Shown: positions 49,701 to 61,400 of the stretch, one piece after another | How positions within the stretch are numbered: position 1 is the stretch's first letter | Layout: each line of letters opens with the position of its first letter | Assembly (NCBI GenBank): GCA_028753945.1 | Contig: JAPNXP010000002.1 | Span: 13,454,001 to 13,518,000, forward strand | DNA from: Hexactinellida sp. DTS-2022 | Taxonomy: Eukaryota; Porifera; Hexactinellida | Direction: 5' to 3' | DNA: 64,000 bases | Program-made: the position numbers and the translations under genes | The notes under the pieces: model-generated | What the model saw: only the letters and a program-made list of their open reading frames with translations | Database searches by the model: none | Told to the model about the DNA's origin: nothing

Positions 49701-52700
49701 ATAAACAGACACATCATTGTAGGCAATAAACTAGTCATAACTAAGCCGAAATTCATTAAATGATGTGCAATACTAGAATAGCTATTAACAAATAATCCCA
49801 ACAAATCGCCGTCTCTTAATGTACAATATTCTGATATATTGACAAATTTATCATTCGACCTAATATCATAGATACTTACGTTAGCTATTCCCCAAATAAC
49901 ATTATCAGTTAATTCACTAACTGAGAGTAATATAATGTAGTTGTATACCATTGAGTTGATCTGTAGATTCTTCTTTACCTTGCTTAGATTAATTGGGAAT
50001 ATTGTTGTTAATGGCACGTTTTTAATGGCAACTACAACCTTCCATTTCTTGTGTATAAAGTACGCTATGATTATGATTAAGACCACAGTGTATGGAACAA
50101 CTAGGAATGGAGATATCTTTGTTAGAAAACTATAGAAAGTAAACATACCTATGTATTTTTGATATATTATGAAAATATTCCTTACATTTATACTTGCCTT
50201 ATTCAACTAAAATATGCTTAATGTGCCTAAATCTATTTTTAGAAAAAATCTTTAATTTTTCCTCAACTCAGCTTGTGAAAAATTAATGAATTTGACCAAT
50301 TTACACGATTAATCAGTGATTATATTTCACTTAGATCAGATGTAGTATGCGTTTTATAGCAAAATTGCACATGTCTGTTCTGTTATAATACACTAATTTA
50401 ATAGTACTTGTATAATATTAATTTGCGTATAGGTAATAGACTTAATACGAACGGATTCGGCGAAATATCGGTTAAAGAATACTAAGTTAATTTCCCTAAC
50501 CTATACAAATGCATGTTAGTCACTCGATTAATACGAGTTTCCGAATAATACGGTACCCTGGTGTTCGTATTAACTAGAATAATAGTTTGCCTGTTTAAAT
50601 ATTAACTGTGGAAATCGCTTATAGTTTAACAAGTGACCTTGATTCTACTGCAAGTAAGATTGTTATATAGGATAGAAATTAGAATTGGAAATACTTAATG
50701 CTTAGCGCATTGATTTTTGAATCTGTATACAAATTTTGGATAAGGGTGCAGTATAGATTTAAGAATTGCTATTTTTATAGGTTTGCCAGATACAGAATCA
50801 ATGCTAATCCAGGGCAGTCTCCCCTCCTCTGCTATAACTTCTTATTTCAGCGCAGTGGCTTCCACTAACTTATTCAGAGAAAGGAGACTGGCTGTATCTG
50901 CAGGCGCGTTGATATCTAGTGTCAGTGATAATATAGGACAGTGGCAAGTGAGTTTTCCCTTCTTTGTTGATTACTTTTCGACAAGTCGCTCAACCGCCAC
51001 ACGATCTTGCTTTATTCCTTGAAATATAATTTAATTTGTATTGGGTGTTCCACCTTATCAACAAACAATATCTTATTTGCTAGTAGACAATATTCAACGT
51101 GCTATACCCGTTGATAGCTACTATTTGGTAAGTTCTAATATTTGCCTTTTTGTTACAGACAACGATTAATACTGATGTTAACATTTTATAAATGCGATAT
51201 TCGTGTTTGCCAGTAGACAATATATTGAAATCCCTTTCTGACTTATTATACCTTAATTGTATTCCGTTATACGCGGATTCTGTACTATTGGACTACCCAA
51301 TAAAAGCAAGTATTTCGTAATTGGGGTCATCCGAACGCTACGTAACGTATACTAGGGGAGGGTTACCAAAGTATGACAGACAATCACTTTTGTATTGCAG
51401 ATTGATAAAAAGTATCTAATTCCGTAACATCAGAAGTTTACTGTACTTAGGTGTCTCTCACTGGCAGACAGTCAGATTGGTGTCCGATCTCTCTCGCACT
51501 CGGCAGTTCTAACACTCTGCTATTCGTCCCAACAACAGCTGGGATTAGGTTTATACCCAGTTTACACACTCACGGCACTACTACAATAGCTCTACAGCCC
51601 TGGGATGGTACAGTAGAACACTTATCAATTCAAATAAATACGATACGTGGTATTAGCTATTCAGTAGCCGTTTCACTACCAAGTCAAACAGGATTCACTT
51701 TTGGGACTACTAATGATATGTCACTGCGTGTTAATAGCGTGCCAGATAATCCCATAGTGGAGAGAGGAGAATATACACTCCCGACTATTCCATATTATAT
51801 GCAGTATCAACGGACAAGTGTGTTTGTTATTCACCTGGAGATGAACATAGTCACATTCAAAGAACAACAAGAAACGCTAATACAGTATTTATCCGTTCTA
51901 TTCCACTCAACTGTTACTATCGTGTACTTTGAACCTTTGACTACTAGAAGGTAATTGGTTGAGTAGGATACTATTCCCTGTTGCCCGATACTGTATTAGC
52001 AATTTAAATTTAATTACATTTAAATAATTCACATTTATTCTCATAGAACCTTTGTGAGCTTCCAAGTTGAAGAGCGACTGCTAACTCTCAATGAAGTTAC
52101 AACTGAATTGGACCTCAGGAGGGATGTATTAATGAATTTCGGGTTTAACGTAACCAATGTTTCACAAGGTATGTTGTGACAGATTCTTTTCAATTCTAAA
52201 TATCCTAGTAAGGGTTCCAGTTCAGAATTCAGTAAAAACCCATATCAAAATACATTATGAAATCCCCCAACATCTTTGAGGAAAAACAAGCGTGGAAACA
52301 TCGTATTACATAGAAACTTTAACAAATTATTGTATCATTTAGATACCTTTGTGGGACAGGGCTATGGTTGCTTTAAGTCCTCTCTGTACGCTCCTAACGC
52401 TGGAGAGTCTGCCGGAGTAATTGCGGCTTCCAACGGGTTTGATGCGGACGCAGACTCTATGGGATTAGCGGTTACTCTTGTCAATGGTAGCGAGCATGGA
52501 ATCTGGCAGTACTATAGGTTTGTAACAAATATAGGAACATACCATTGGATTGGTACAAAGCTCTTAGAAATAGGAGTATGTAGTTGAACTATTGTGTACT
52601 TTTAAATCCAACATTGACTGCGAAGAAATAGTAGAAGTTTGGCATATAAAAAAAGTATTTTTCAATATATTGATTTTAGTGTGATACATTTCCGATCTGA

Positions 52701-53772
52701 ATTATTCCTGACCTCTCATTGACTATAGTCTGGATTGGAGAAAAACAAATTTCACTGTGCTTGAAAGGAAGTTATCTTATTATATTTTAGATCTGACAGA
52801 CCTCCCAATGAGTATAACGCTCTCCTAGTCAACTGGATTACACTCCCTACAACAATTTCTGAGATTAACGCTTTCCTACTGCGTCCTGCAGATTGGATTA
52901 GATTCTCGCCGCATCCTCGGTCCTACTGGACTCTAGGTTCGGCTCCCACTCTGTCTGTTCGGTTGTGGGATACTTCTGCTGGGAGTTTGAATGGAGAGAA
53001 TGACTTCCATCATGCTAACACAGATCCGTATACTACAACAGTGCACTCTACCATCAATCCGATAGGTAAGCTTAGAGAGAAAACTTGTTAACATTCACAA
53101 ATTCTTGTGAGGTGCATTTTTAGTGTTGTTTTTTCAGAATAATTGTAAATCATTGGCTATACGTACGTACTATTATGTTAACAATGTCTACATTTATAAA
53201 TTACCCCATAATTTGCCAAACTACTATATTTCAAGAGATATCTTATATGTAGACCGTCTAGAAATAGACCAGGTTTTATTCCCTATGCATTAGTATTACC
53301 CATAAAAAGCAGGGCAAGTGGTCTACATAATTTATAGACGGTCTACAAATTTTTGGCTTATTTGTATGGGCTTTTATAGACCGTCTATTTCTAGACGGTC
53401 TACATATAAGGATGCTCATATTTCAATTATTTCAAAATTATTTACAACACAATTTCACTATTATTCAATCAAAAGTCTGTTATATTCCTCTAACTAATAG
53501 TGCTATTCCCACACAGGACTATTCAGTTCGGATTCAATTACTCTCTCAGCTCACCGTCAGTCCTGCACTGGATCAGCTGACTCCACAGCTGTGTACGACG
53601 CTTGTTGCATATGTGCGGGATCGGGGTCCGGCTGTACTGGCTGTGACAGTCATAACGTGTCTACCAACGTGCAGTATGACAGCTGTGGGGAGTGCGGGGG
53701 GAATTATACTTCCTGTCTGGGCTGTGATCTGGTGCCATTCGTATACACACAGACTGTTGACTCTGTTTGTAG
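46778..53772 (+). CDS. Giant cadherin, exons 11-19: cysteine-rich linker and bacterial-adhesin-like WQY repeats
   Basis: Exons: 46778-46851, 46925-46981, 47175-48306, 50781-50947, 51451-51950, 52047-52168, 52343-52517, 52791-53065, 53517-53772; all phases agree. Exons 11-13 begin with a cysteine-dense stretch (CNGVC, CPADNLC, CSDTNECVASMKMCC). Three copies of one repeat follow: (i) LGIVV...LGYWQYV...FVLPPNYRVRFV...LRLHAWDG in exon 13; (ii) DNIGQWQV...LLFVPTTAGIRFIP...IALQPWDG in exons 14-15; (iii) MGLAVT...HGIWQYY...FLLRPADWIRFSP...LSVRLWDT in exons 17-18. From memory this pattern resembles repeats of very large bacterial surface adhesins (GIAVTG...GTWQYS...RIRFVP...FRAWD). Exon 19 starts the C-G-x-C-G-G region. 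Intron 11 upstream of this block contains the tRNA gene; intron 13 hosts an antisense membrane-protein gene. Confidence 0.85.
48780..48905 (-). repeat. MITE-family copy (CGATATTTCGCC type)
   Basis: Contains CCTATACAAATGCAT (inverted here), CGATATTTCGCCTTATCC and GTTCGTAATATCGG. Clearly related, in opposite orientation, to 50440-50585 and 58960-59115; a partial relative lies in 21690-21860. Non-coding; ends are TA-rich and not sharply defined. Confidence 0.6.
48989..50146 (-). CDS. Orphan multi-pass (probably seven-helix) membrane protein, nested antisense in cadherin intron 13
   Basis: Single-exon frame; I place the start at the ATG at 50146 (385 aa), since the longer frame opens with TTG. 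Hydrophobic segments (my residue numbers from that ATG) lie near 13-34 (LVVPYTVVLIIIIAYF), 66-90, 131-152 (LVMTSLLPTMMCLFIIVL), 168-187, 188-210, 252-277 (IFTGFFFSLLFLNCFLTFISI) and 315-347, consistent with seven helices. A basic loop (KKFYLLLKGRRDEAKFHF) lies between the fifth and sixth, as in a cytoplasmic third loop of a GPCR. The tail ends QRPPFIQDIRSH. I recognise no family motif (no DRY, no NPxxY), so it may be a lineage-specific receptor. It lies entirely within the intron 48307-50780, opposite to the host gene. Rest of that intron: MITE copies only. Confidence 0.75.
   Translation of the reverse strand: MFTFYSFLTKISPFLVVPYTVVLIIIIAYFIHKKWKVVVAIKNVPLTTIFPINLSKVKKNLQINSMVYNYIILLSVSELTDNVIWGIANVSIYDIRSNDKFVNISEYCTLRDGDLLGLFVNSYSSIAHHLMNFGLVMTSLLPTMMCLFIIVLRRLYLNVPYIIWVRGYSTFIIIRLIVLVVLTSFVETWYFSQLLYLPLGCIDVYVYVVSSKKFYLLLKGRRDEAKFHFTRSEYKKRAMIVKRYFYGQIFTGFFFSLLFLNCFLTFISIPLKIAYYNPCFLNYISIGLIPDFKLSQYYHHLATEFDDIIYIIQLVCVGIIEVSVFSVYLILCFVILIKLLVKRYNFKYVNELITKPLMEQYRNDVERYGGNRVQRPPFIQDIRSH
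50440..50585 (+). repeat. MITE-family copy (CGATATTTCGCC type)
   Basis: Shares GGCGAAATATCGGTTAA, CCTATACAAATGCATG and GATTAATACGAGTTTC with the copies at 48780 (inverted) and 58960. It lies just upstream of cadherin exon 14 and just outside the start of the antisense membrane-protein gene. Confidence 0.6.
53242..53410. mobile_element. 169-bp MITE, intact copy
   Basis: The ends are CTTATATGTAGACCGTCTAG and CTAGACGGTCTACATATAAG, a 28-bp perfect inverted repeat that includes TTCTAGACGGTC. Located in cadherin intron 18. The second copy (53982) is interrupted by a Helitron. Confidence 0.85.
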
Positions 53773-53981
53773 GTAAGAACAGCTTAAATAATGCCTGACA
53801 TATATTGTAGAGTTGTAAGTGGGCCGAATTTCGTAAACGCTCTCCGATTTTTAAATTTTTTTTAAATAGTAGCACACAACCCTAAAAATCCCACAATTTT
53901 CTCACTTCACTAACCACACAAGCCTGTATAATTTCGCAATGACGAATGATTCAATACGAGTTTAATTAATTAATGAGCATT

Positions 53982-54143
53982 CTTATATGTAGACGGTCTA
54001 TTTCTAGACGGTCTATAAAAGTCCATACAAACTAAGCCAAAAATTTGTAGACCTTCTATAAATTATGTAGACCAAAAGCCCCTGTCTATGGGTAATACAA
54101 ATTTATATGTAAGAAAACCTGGTCTAGAAATAGACGGTCTACA
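53982..54143. mobile_element. MITE copy split by a Helitron
   Basis: Same family as 53242-53410, in inverted orientation. The last six bases of the element (TATAAG) are found at 55170-55175, after the Helitron. The join ...GGTCTACA + TATAAG matches the intact copy exactly. Confidence 0.85.
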
Positions 54144-55169
54144 TCTATATTATTAAATCTCGATTGTTGTTTGTGTGTTTGTGTGTGTGTGTGTTTGTCC
54201 GGATTATATTAAAGTGATGGGGGAATAGAAACCGCAATTAATATGGGATATAAACTAACTTTCAAATGTTATAATAGGTAAACAAATGTTATAATAGGTA
54301 AACAAGTATGCCGAACACGAATTTCGCGTTTATAAATTTCTCATATTAAAATTTGTGTGTTGTTTACACAAAATAGGTAAACAAATTAATGAAAATTCAA
54401 AATCAACCTAGAAGTTAGCTTCCAACGGATATTATAGGTAAACAAGTATGCTGAAGACGATTTTCGCGGTTATATTTTTCTAATATGAATATTTGTTGTT
54501 GTTGTTTACACAAAATAGGTAAACAAATTAATTAAAATTCAAAATCAACCTAGAAGTTAGCTTTCAACGGGTATTATAGGTAAACAAGTATGCCGAACAC
54601 GAATTTCGCGTTTATAAATTTCTCATATTAATATTTGTTGTTGTTGTTTACACAAAATAGGTAAACAAATTAATTAAAATTCAAAATCAACCTAGAAGTT
54701 AGCTTTCAACGGGTATTATAGGTAAACAAGTATGCTGAACACGAATTTCGCGTTTATAAATTTATAATATGAATATTTGTTGTTGTTGTTTACACAAAAT
54801 AGGTAAACAAATTAATGAAATTCGAAATCAACCTAGAAGTTTGCTTTCAAAGGGTATTATAGGTAAACAAGTGTGCTGAACACGAATTTCGCATTTTTAA
54901 TTTCTAATATGAATATTTGTTGTTGTTATGTTGTTTACCAAAAATATGTAAACAAATTAACGAAAAATTCAAAATCATTCTTGAAGTTTGCTTCCGACGG
55001 GAATTATTCGTAAACAAGTTAAAACTATGGAAATGGTAGAAAGAGTTGTATATAACTTCCTCTAACATTTTCCATGGTAGCAACGGTGGGGAGTAAGGCC
55101 GCATAGCGGCCGTTAACTTGAGGTGCGTAGCACCGATCTGTCGCAAAGCGACCGAGACCGAAGGGCTCG
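54144..55169 (+). mobile_element. Non-autonomous Helitron-like element with internal 140-bp repeats
   Basis: 1,026 bp, starting TCTATATTATTAAATCTCG and ending GACCGAAGGGCTCG, inserted between A (54143) and T (55170). It contains a GT microsatellite near the 5' end, about five tandem units of roughly 140 bp (each with GGTAAACAAGTATGC), and 3' palindromes (GGCCGCATAGCGGCC, GTCGCAAAGCGAC). No ORF. It is the inverted relative of 31412-32625. Confidence 0.85.
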
Positions 55170-55462
55170 TATAAGTTATTTCTTAATTAATTAATTTTAA
55201 CCCGAGGCGAGCTGAGCGGTCAGGTGGACCGAAACAGGAATTTCTGCCAAATGCCACACTGGCTTCTATGAAAAGTCTCGTCGCGCGTACAACCTTGTAT
55301 TGTAGCATACCTTCGATTTTAATATAGTCAACCTTGATTATCAGAGCTCCTAGACCAGCCTAACAAAGTTGGGCTGAGACCAGCTTGGGATAATATTTGG
55401 ATGGTCGAATTTGCCTTGTATTGTATTGTATTTCAATTCTGTTTGCTAAATTGGACTTGTAG

Positions 55463-58400
55463 GTCTAACCCATCTGCTCAAGCGCCTGGACAGGTGACTA
55501 CATACATAGACTGTGCTGGGACGCCTTTCGGACTGGCAATCACTGACGATTGCAGTATTTGTACAGAAGGCACTACTGACATAGAGTATAACTATAACAA
55601 GTAAGTTAATTTAAAATTTTCGCGTTCCTAGTTGTTTAAACGCGAAATATTTTGTTTTACTAATGACGGAATCGAAATATTTTTCCAACTTTTATAATAT
55701 TCCAAAAATGATATTACCACCTCACAACTATATGTACATACATACAATATTTGTATAACTGATTACTAAATAGAAACACTATCGGTAGAAAATGGTAAGA
55801 CATTGACATTGCTAATCATTTGTTTTATTTCTGAGAATCGAGGTCGATCAGCTGGTGACTGTATCCAAGTATGCATCATAACGTTATACACATCATTAGG
55901 GCAACCACTAGGTTGCAATGGAATTTCTCCTTCTTCGATAAACCCAACTATTTCCTCGTTAGTATTATCTTGCCATGGCTTGCAACCTAATGTCCAAATC
56001 TCATATAAAGTCATTCCATAAGCCCACACATCGGATTTTTCTGAATACCTTTTGTACAATACTGCTTCTGGGGCGGTCCATCTTAACGGAATTCTTCCTC
56101 CTTTCGATTTGTAATAATCTTCCGATTTTAAATCACGAGACATTCCAAAATCCGCGATACGACAGGTCATATCATTCGCGATTAGAATATTCCGCGCGGC
56201 TAGATCACGATGGATGAATTTTTTGAGCGCCAAATGTCCCATCCCCTCCGCTATCTCTCTGCAGAATTTAAGTTGCAGTTTATGTAACTTCCGTTTATTC
56301 TGGTAGCTGTTCTCTTTCACACCGTTGAGTTGTATTAAGAACTGCCTGAGCTCTATGCTGAGCAGCTCTGTCACTATCATATTGGGTTCTACCGTGGTGA
56401 CTATGCCTACAAACTTGAGAATATTCGGATGATTGAATTGTGCTAGAATCGCCGCTTCTCTAATAAAACCTATTTTCAAATCACTATTTGCTTCTTCTCG
56501 CAGTGTTTTGATTGCGACTGGAAAATCTCCATACTTGGTGGTGTAAACAGCTTTGCTTATAACCCCGAAGTTTCCAGTTGCGAATACTTCTCCAATTATA
56601 ATATTCTTTATCGCAATTTCATTCGAACCGTGTACAATGGAATTCGACAGCGCACTCAGGTTGTATGGTGGTTCTATATAATCGAATTCTCCCATTTTTC
56701 TATCCTCGAGTAGTTTGTATAAAATAGCATTTTCATTCGTGAATGTATTTGTGGCTATTTCTTGATTATTCACTAATTTGTGGTAGAAATTTATTTCATC
56801 AAGCGAGTTCAACGCTAATTCATCATTGACATTTGTTTCTCGATTCGAATCTGTGTAATTACGGTTATCAAGCGCACTTAAATCTTCTCGTTGAATCTCA
56901 ACAATGTCTCCTACATTAGTCTCTCTCTGCACATGCAATGGATAATGGAGGGTTTCTCGTCCGAATACACTTTCAAAAGATCTCTCTCTATCGCCATTCT
57001 CAACTGGTATATGTGTATAGTAAGGCGATACTTCTAAATCTGTTGGTTCACTCGTTTGGTCTCTGTTCATAAAGTTTGTGATGATACAACTTCGACTTTC
57101 TGTAGACTGTCGCTTGACACTCAGATTGCGGTATTTCTTCACTTTACAATTGAGACGACAAATACAGCAGAAAAGACATATAAAAATTAATGATATCAAA
57201 AATATTGCGATTATTGAAGCTAAACTTAATACAATACGTATTGTTGTTCTATCTTCAGTTGCTCGACATTTCCTACCAAAGGCACACTTTGGTTTTCTTG
57301 TAGGAGAATATCTTATTAAATTCCTATCTGTCGAGTTGGTTGTTTGGTGGTTCGTGGTTGGGATTTTTGTACTTAGTATGGTAGCAGTTGTCGCTAATTG
57401 AGACATGATAGGGGTAATTGTATTTATGTTAATGGGCTGGATTGTTGGTGAATGGGTTGGTTGAAGTGAAAAGGTAATAATCGAAAATTCGGGAATTTGT
57501 GATTGTATCGTTCCGGTACTTATTTGTGTTGAAGAGGTTATATTTACTGTTTGTTTACCTGTTGCTGTTGTGGATTCTGTTATTTCATAGACGAATGTTG
57601 TTATTTGTTGTTGTTGAGTTGGTTGTTGTGCAGGTGATATTGGAATGTTTGTTTCACAGCTGCTACCTGTGTACTCTTGTGGACAAACACACATCTCGTC
57701 AAAGCAGAATCCTCCATTCATACATTCATCTAGACAAAGACAAGATCTAAATCGTGAATTCGCATTCCTTTTGATACACTTTGTTAGTGTGAGACAATCA
57801 AATTTATTTTGACATTCTTCACAAGATACGTTACTAACCAATTGGCATGCTTCTGCAGTTGTACTGAATGCACAGTCAGTCAGTGAAGTTTCGTTCCCAA
57901 TACAATCCAAATTCGTTAACTTTTCAGTCCCATTCAATAAATTTGTTGTGCTCGTAACAAGTTCCCATCCCAATCCTATATAACCGAATCTTTTACAATA
58001 AACCTCGCTATTTGGGTCACCAAAACTATTCCATTCGGAATTGCAAATATAAGTCCATTGCAGAGTATTTCCATTATCAAAACAAACTTGAATGACGTCA
58101 TTAGTTAGTCCTATGTTAATATTGCGTTCATCTCCTTCATTATTGCATGTTTCTGCTCTGAGGTTGATACACATTGCGAATAAAATCATTGAAATTATAC
58201 ACAAATTTCTGAACAACATTTTGATAAAAGATAGACAAACTTATTTTGAAAATTCTTTTATAATAAAACTGATTCTATCATTTAGAATATTTGCTTAAAT
58301 TGAAAACTTTCTTTGAATTAATATTCAGTTTACAAATTCGTATCTTATACGAATCATTTAGTGGGTATATTAGTGGTATGATCCTTATTGGAATGTTGCC

Positions 58401-61400
58401 AATTGATAACATTTTTCTACAAATTTTGAATTGATAATTTAATGTTTTAGATTTGTTAATGTTAGTACGTACGTATAACCTTTTCTCCCAAATTAATTAA
58501 ATTAATCTGTATTATACATGGTACTAGCAACCACATAGATCTTATGAAATAAATTCTAGTAATTATTCCATAGCATGATTCTATGTTCTAACCATATTAG
58601 TTGTGTTAATCAAGTTGACATAGATATATTTGGTTGAATGATTTGCGTGCTAGGTGAATTCTTCCAAATTTACAATTAAACTATAGAACGTGTGTAGTAT
58701 TTAATGGAAACTTACTATGTCGGAAGTATGTTAGAAGTTATAACTTAATCATTCTTGTTAATCGCTATTGTAATATTTCAATCAGTGATTTTGTTGTCTA
58801 TTTTATTTAACCCACAAATTTCCGTTCAAATAAATCTACATTCCTCACCAAAACATTCACAAGGAATGTACAAAGTAATATTTTATCAGAATTATATTAT
58901 TTCTTGCCTCAAATACCGAATTTAACAAATTCTAACGCATCCAGATAGTTATACAGAAGATTCTAGTTAATAGGAATACGGATAAGGCGAAATATGGGTT
59001 GAAGAGTACAAGGTTAATTAGCCTATACAAATGCATCAAGTGACTCGGTTAATACGAATTTCAGGATAATACGAACATATTTCACTGTTCCCTGATATTT
59101 GTATTAACAAATCCACTGTGTAGTTTGTTCTACTGAATTATTAAATTTCAATTCTAATCAAATTAATGAAAAGGTAGTGCTTTTGAGGGTCAATTGAAAA
59201 GTAACAAAGTTTAAAACAGTTGAAATATCACAAATCTTTTGAAAAATTCAAGCTTTGGAGACTAATTTAAATTGGTACACTGAATCATAGCATTTTATTC
59301 TGCATTGTACATAATAAATGTAGGTAATTATAAAAACATTTGTAACTAATTACCTGAAACATATAATTTGTCTTCTAATTAGCAGGTCTAATTAAATCTA
59401 TGTTCTTAACAGAGATTGCAATGGTGTGTGTGGAGGCACTGCATTAATCAATTCGTGTGGAGTATGTACAGGTGGCACTACTGGGCTATCGATTGCTTAC
59501 CCTCTGGACTGCAGAGGTATTTGCTATGGGAAATACTCAACTGGCTCTTGTGGAGTCTGTCGACATAATATGGAACAGATTGACTACAGAGATTGTGTGG
59601 GGAAATGCTTTGGAACAGCTCTCGTATGTTATAATGCTATAGAAATCTACAGTGGGGTTTGCGTAATAGTAAATTGCATTTTGCGTGAGATTTACTTGCT
59701 AATAGGAAAATTGTTATTTGAGAACATAATTAACATTAAATACTCGCTTGGGGATGAAAAGTAACTTTATTAGAACAATTGCTATGAGGTGAACGCGAAC
59801 ACCACTGTACGTATATACCACTTATCCATGGTCATGTTTATTATATAATCAACAGTAGCTAGTATAGAAGTAGAACCCTTACAGTTTCACATTACATGAC
59901 ACGAAGGACATTAAGATGTATTAAGTAGAACCTCGTTAGTACGAACATGTCAATACGAACACTATTTCAGTCTCCTTCAAAGCCTATTCAATACAAATGA
60001 CATTGCTTAATACGATTTGCGGATAATCTATAATTGAAGTTTGAACAATGATGATCTTCGAACCACAATCAAATTGTTATAGATTTATTAGAGCAATTGT
60101 TATTAGACGAATCCCACTGAATATAATCTTAAGTTTTTGCTTGAATTTTCTTTTTGATTTATTTAATGAGATAACTTATGCATCAGTTGTTTCTGATGCT
60201 AAATTCAATTCACTGAGAAAGGTCAGTTTCCACTGCTCAAAATTACTTTTCTAATGTAATCCTGGCTATTTACTATTGTAAAAAACTTAGTTCTACTAGA
60301 GACTCTATAATGAGTAGTATTCTCTTATTTAGTTATGTTCTATTCCATAGACTGATCAGTGTGACACCTGTTACGGAGGGACCTCACCTGTCCAGTCAGC
60401 TGACTCTCTGTTAGACCAATGCAGTGTGTGTGGAGGAGATGGCTCTAGCTGTGTAGGCTGCGATAACACTGTTGGGACTGAGATTGATAACTGTGGAGAT
60501 TGTGGTGGAGATAATTGCGAATGTGTGAAGGTACATTAACATAGCCTTAGGGAATTAATTTCCAGGAACGAAATGATTTCATATTAATCGATAAAATAAT
60601 TAATCGATATACTACAGTTACCGAGTTTACCCTCATATAAATACATTTTGCTTTATACTCTTGGTTAGTAAAATTAGTACGTACTAAGGCGAAGTTGGTA
60701 CTAAGCCAGCTGTTACCCAGGTACTTTTTAACCGAGTTCTACTGTATTAAATGGGCTATGTAAATAACACTGTATTTGGACAAATAAGTTCTTAATTACT
60801 GAATTCTTTATTTGTTTTATTGTTGTCAAGTGTCCCACTAGCTAATTATTTAAATTATTATTACAGCAATGGTTATGTTAACTTATAATCTATATTACAG
60901 TCACCCTCGCTAATGCGAAAAGTGGTCCGGCCAGATATCACATTATACGTACATGAACACAAATTTATAATACGTACCTGGCCCTTGGGTTCGGATGAGC
61001 TAATGTTTCTCATCATAATGTGTACGTACTGATTTTGAGTGGGTTCCATCTTCTCAATTCCTAAGTTATAATTGGGTATTGATCTGAACAATTTATTTTC
61101 AGTGATACAGCACTGTTCGGATTAGCGATCTAATGTATTATTACAGTAATATTATTTATACAGTAGAACCTCGTCAATATGAACTTCAGGGGACACTCAA
61201 AATCTAATTAAAATTAAACAATATCATTCGTATTGAAAAGGCTTTGAAGCGGACTGAAATAGTGTTCGTATTAACCGTTTCGTACTAACGAGGTTCTACT
61301 ACAATTTAGGTGACCAGATTAACTCCCACGGTATCTCTAACTGGAGCTAGCACGTACATAACTGTAGAAGGAGCTGGCTTCTTCTTCAAACCAGATACAT

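Noticed and set aside
52276..52587. 103-aa ORF as a separate gene or longer cadherin exon
   Set aside because: Splicing at AG|GTTTGT (52517) joins in phase to 52791 and continues the WQY repeat; the extension past 52517 is intronic.
60893..61130. Another MITE with CAGTCACCCTCGCTAATGCG-like ends
   Set aside because: The inverted match on the right (GTTCGGATTAGCGA) is short and the flanks lack a clear TA duplication, so I left it unlisted.
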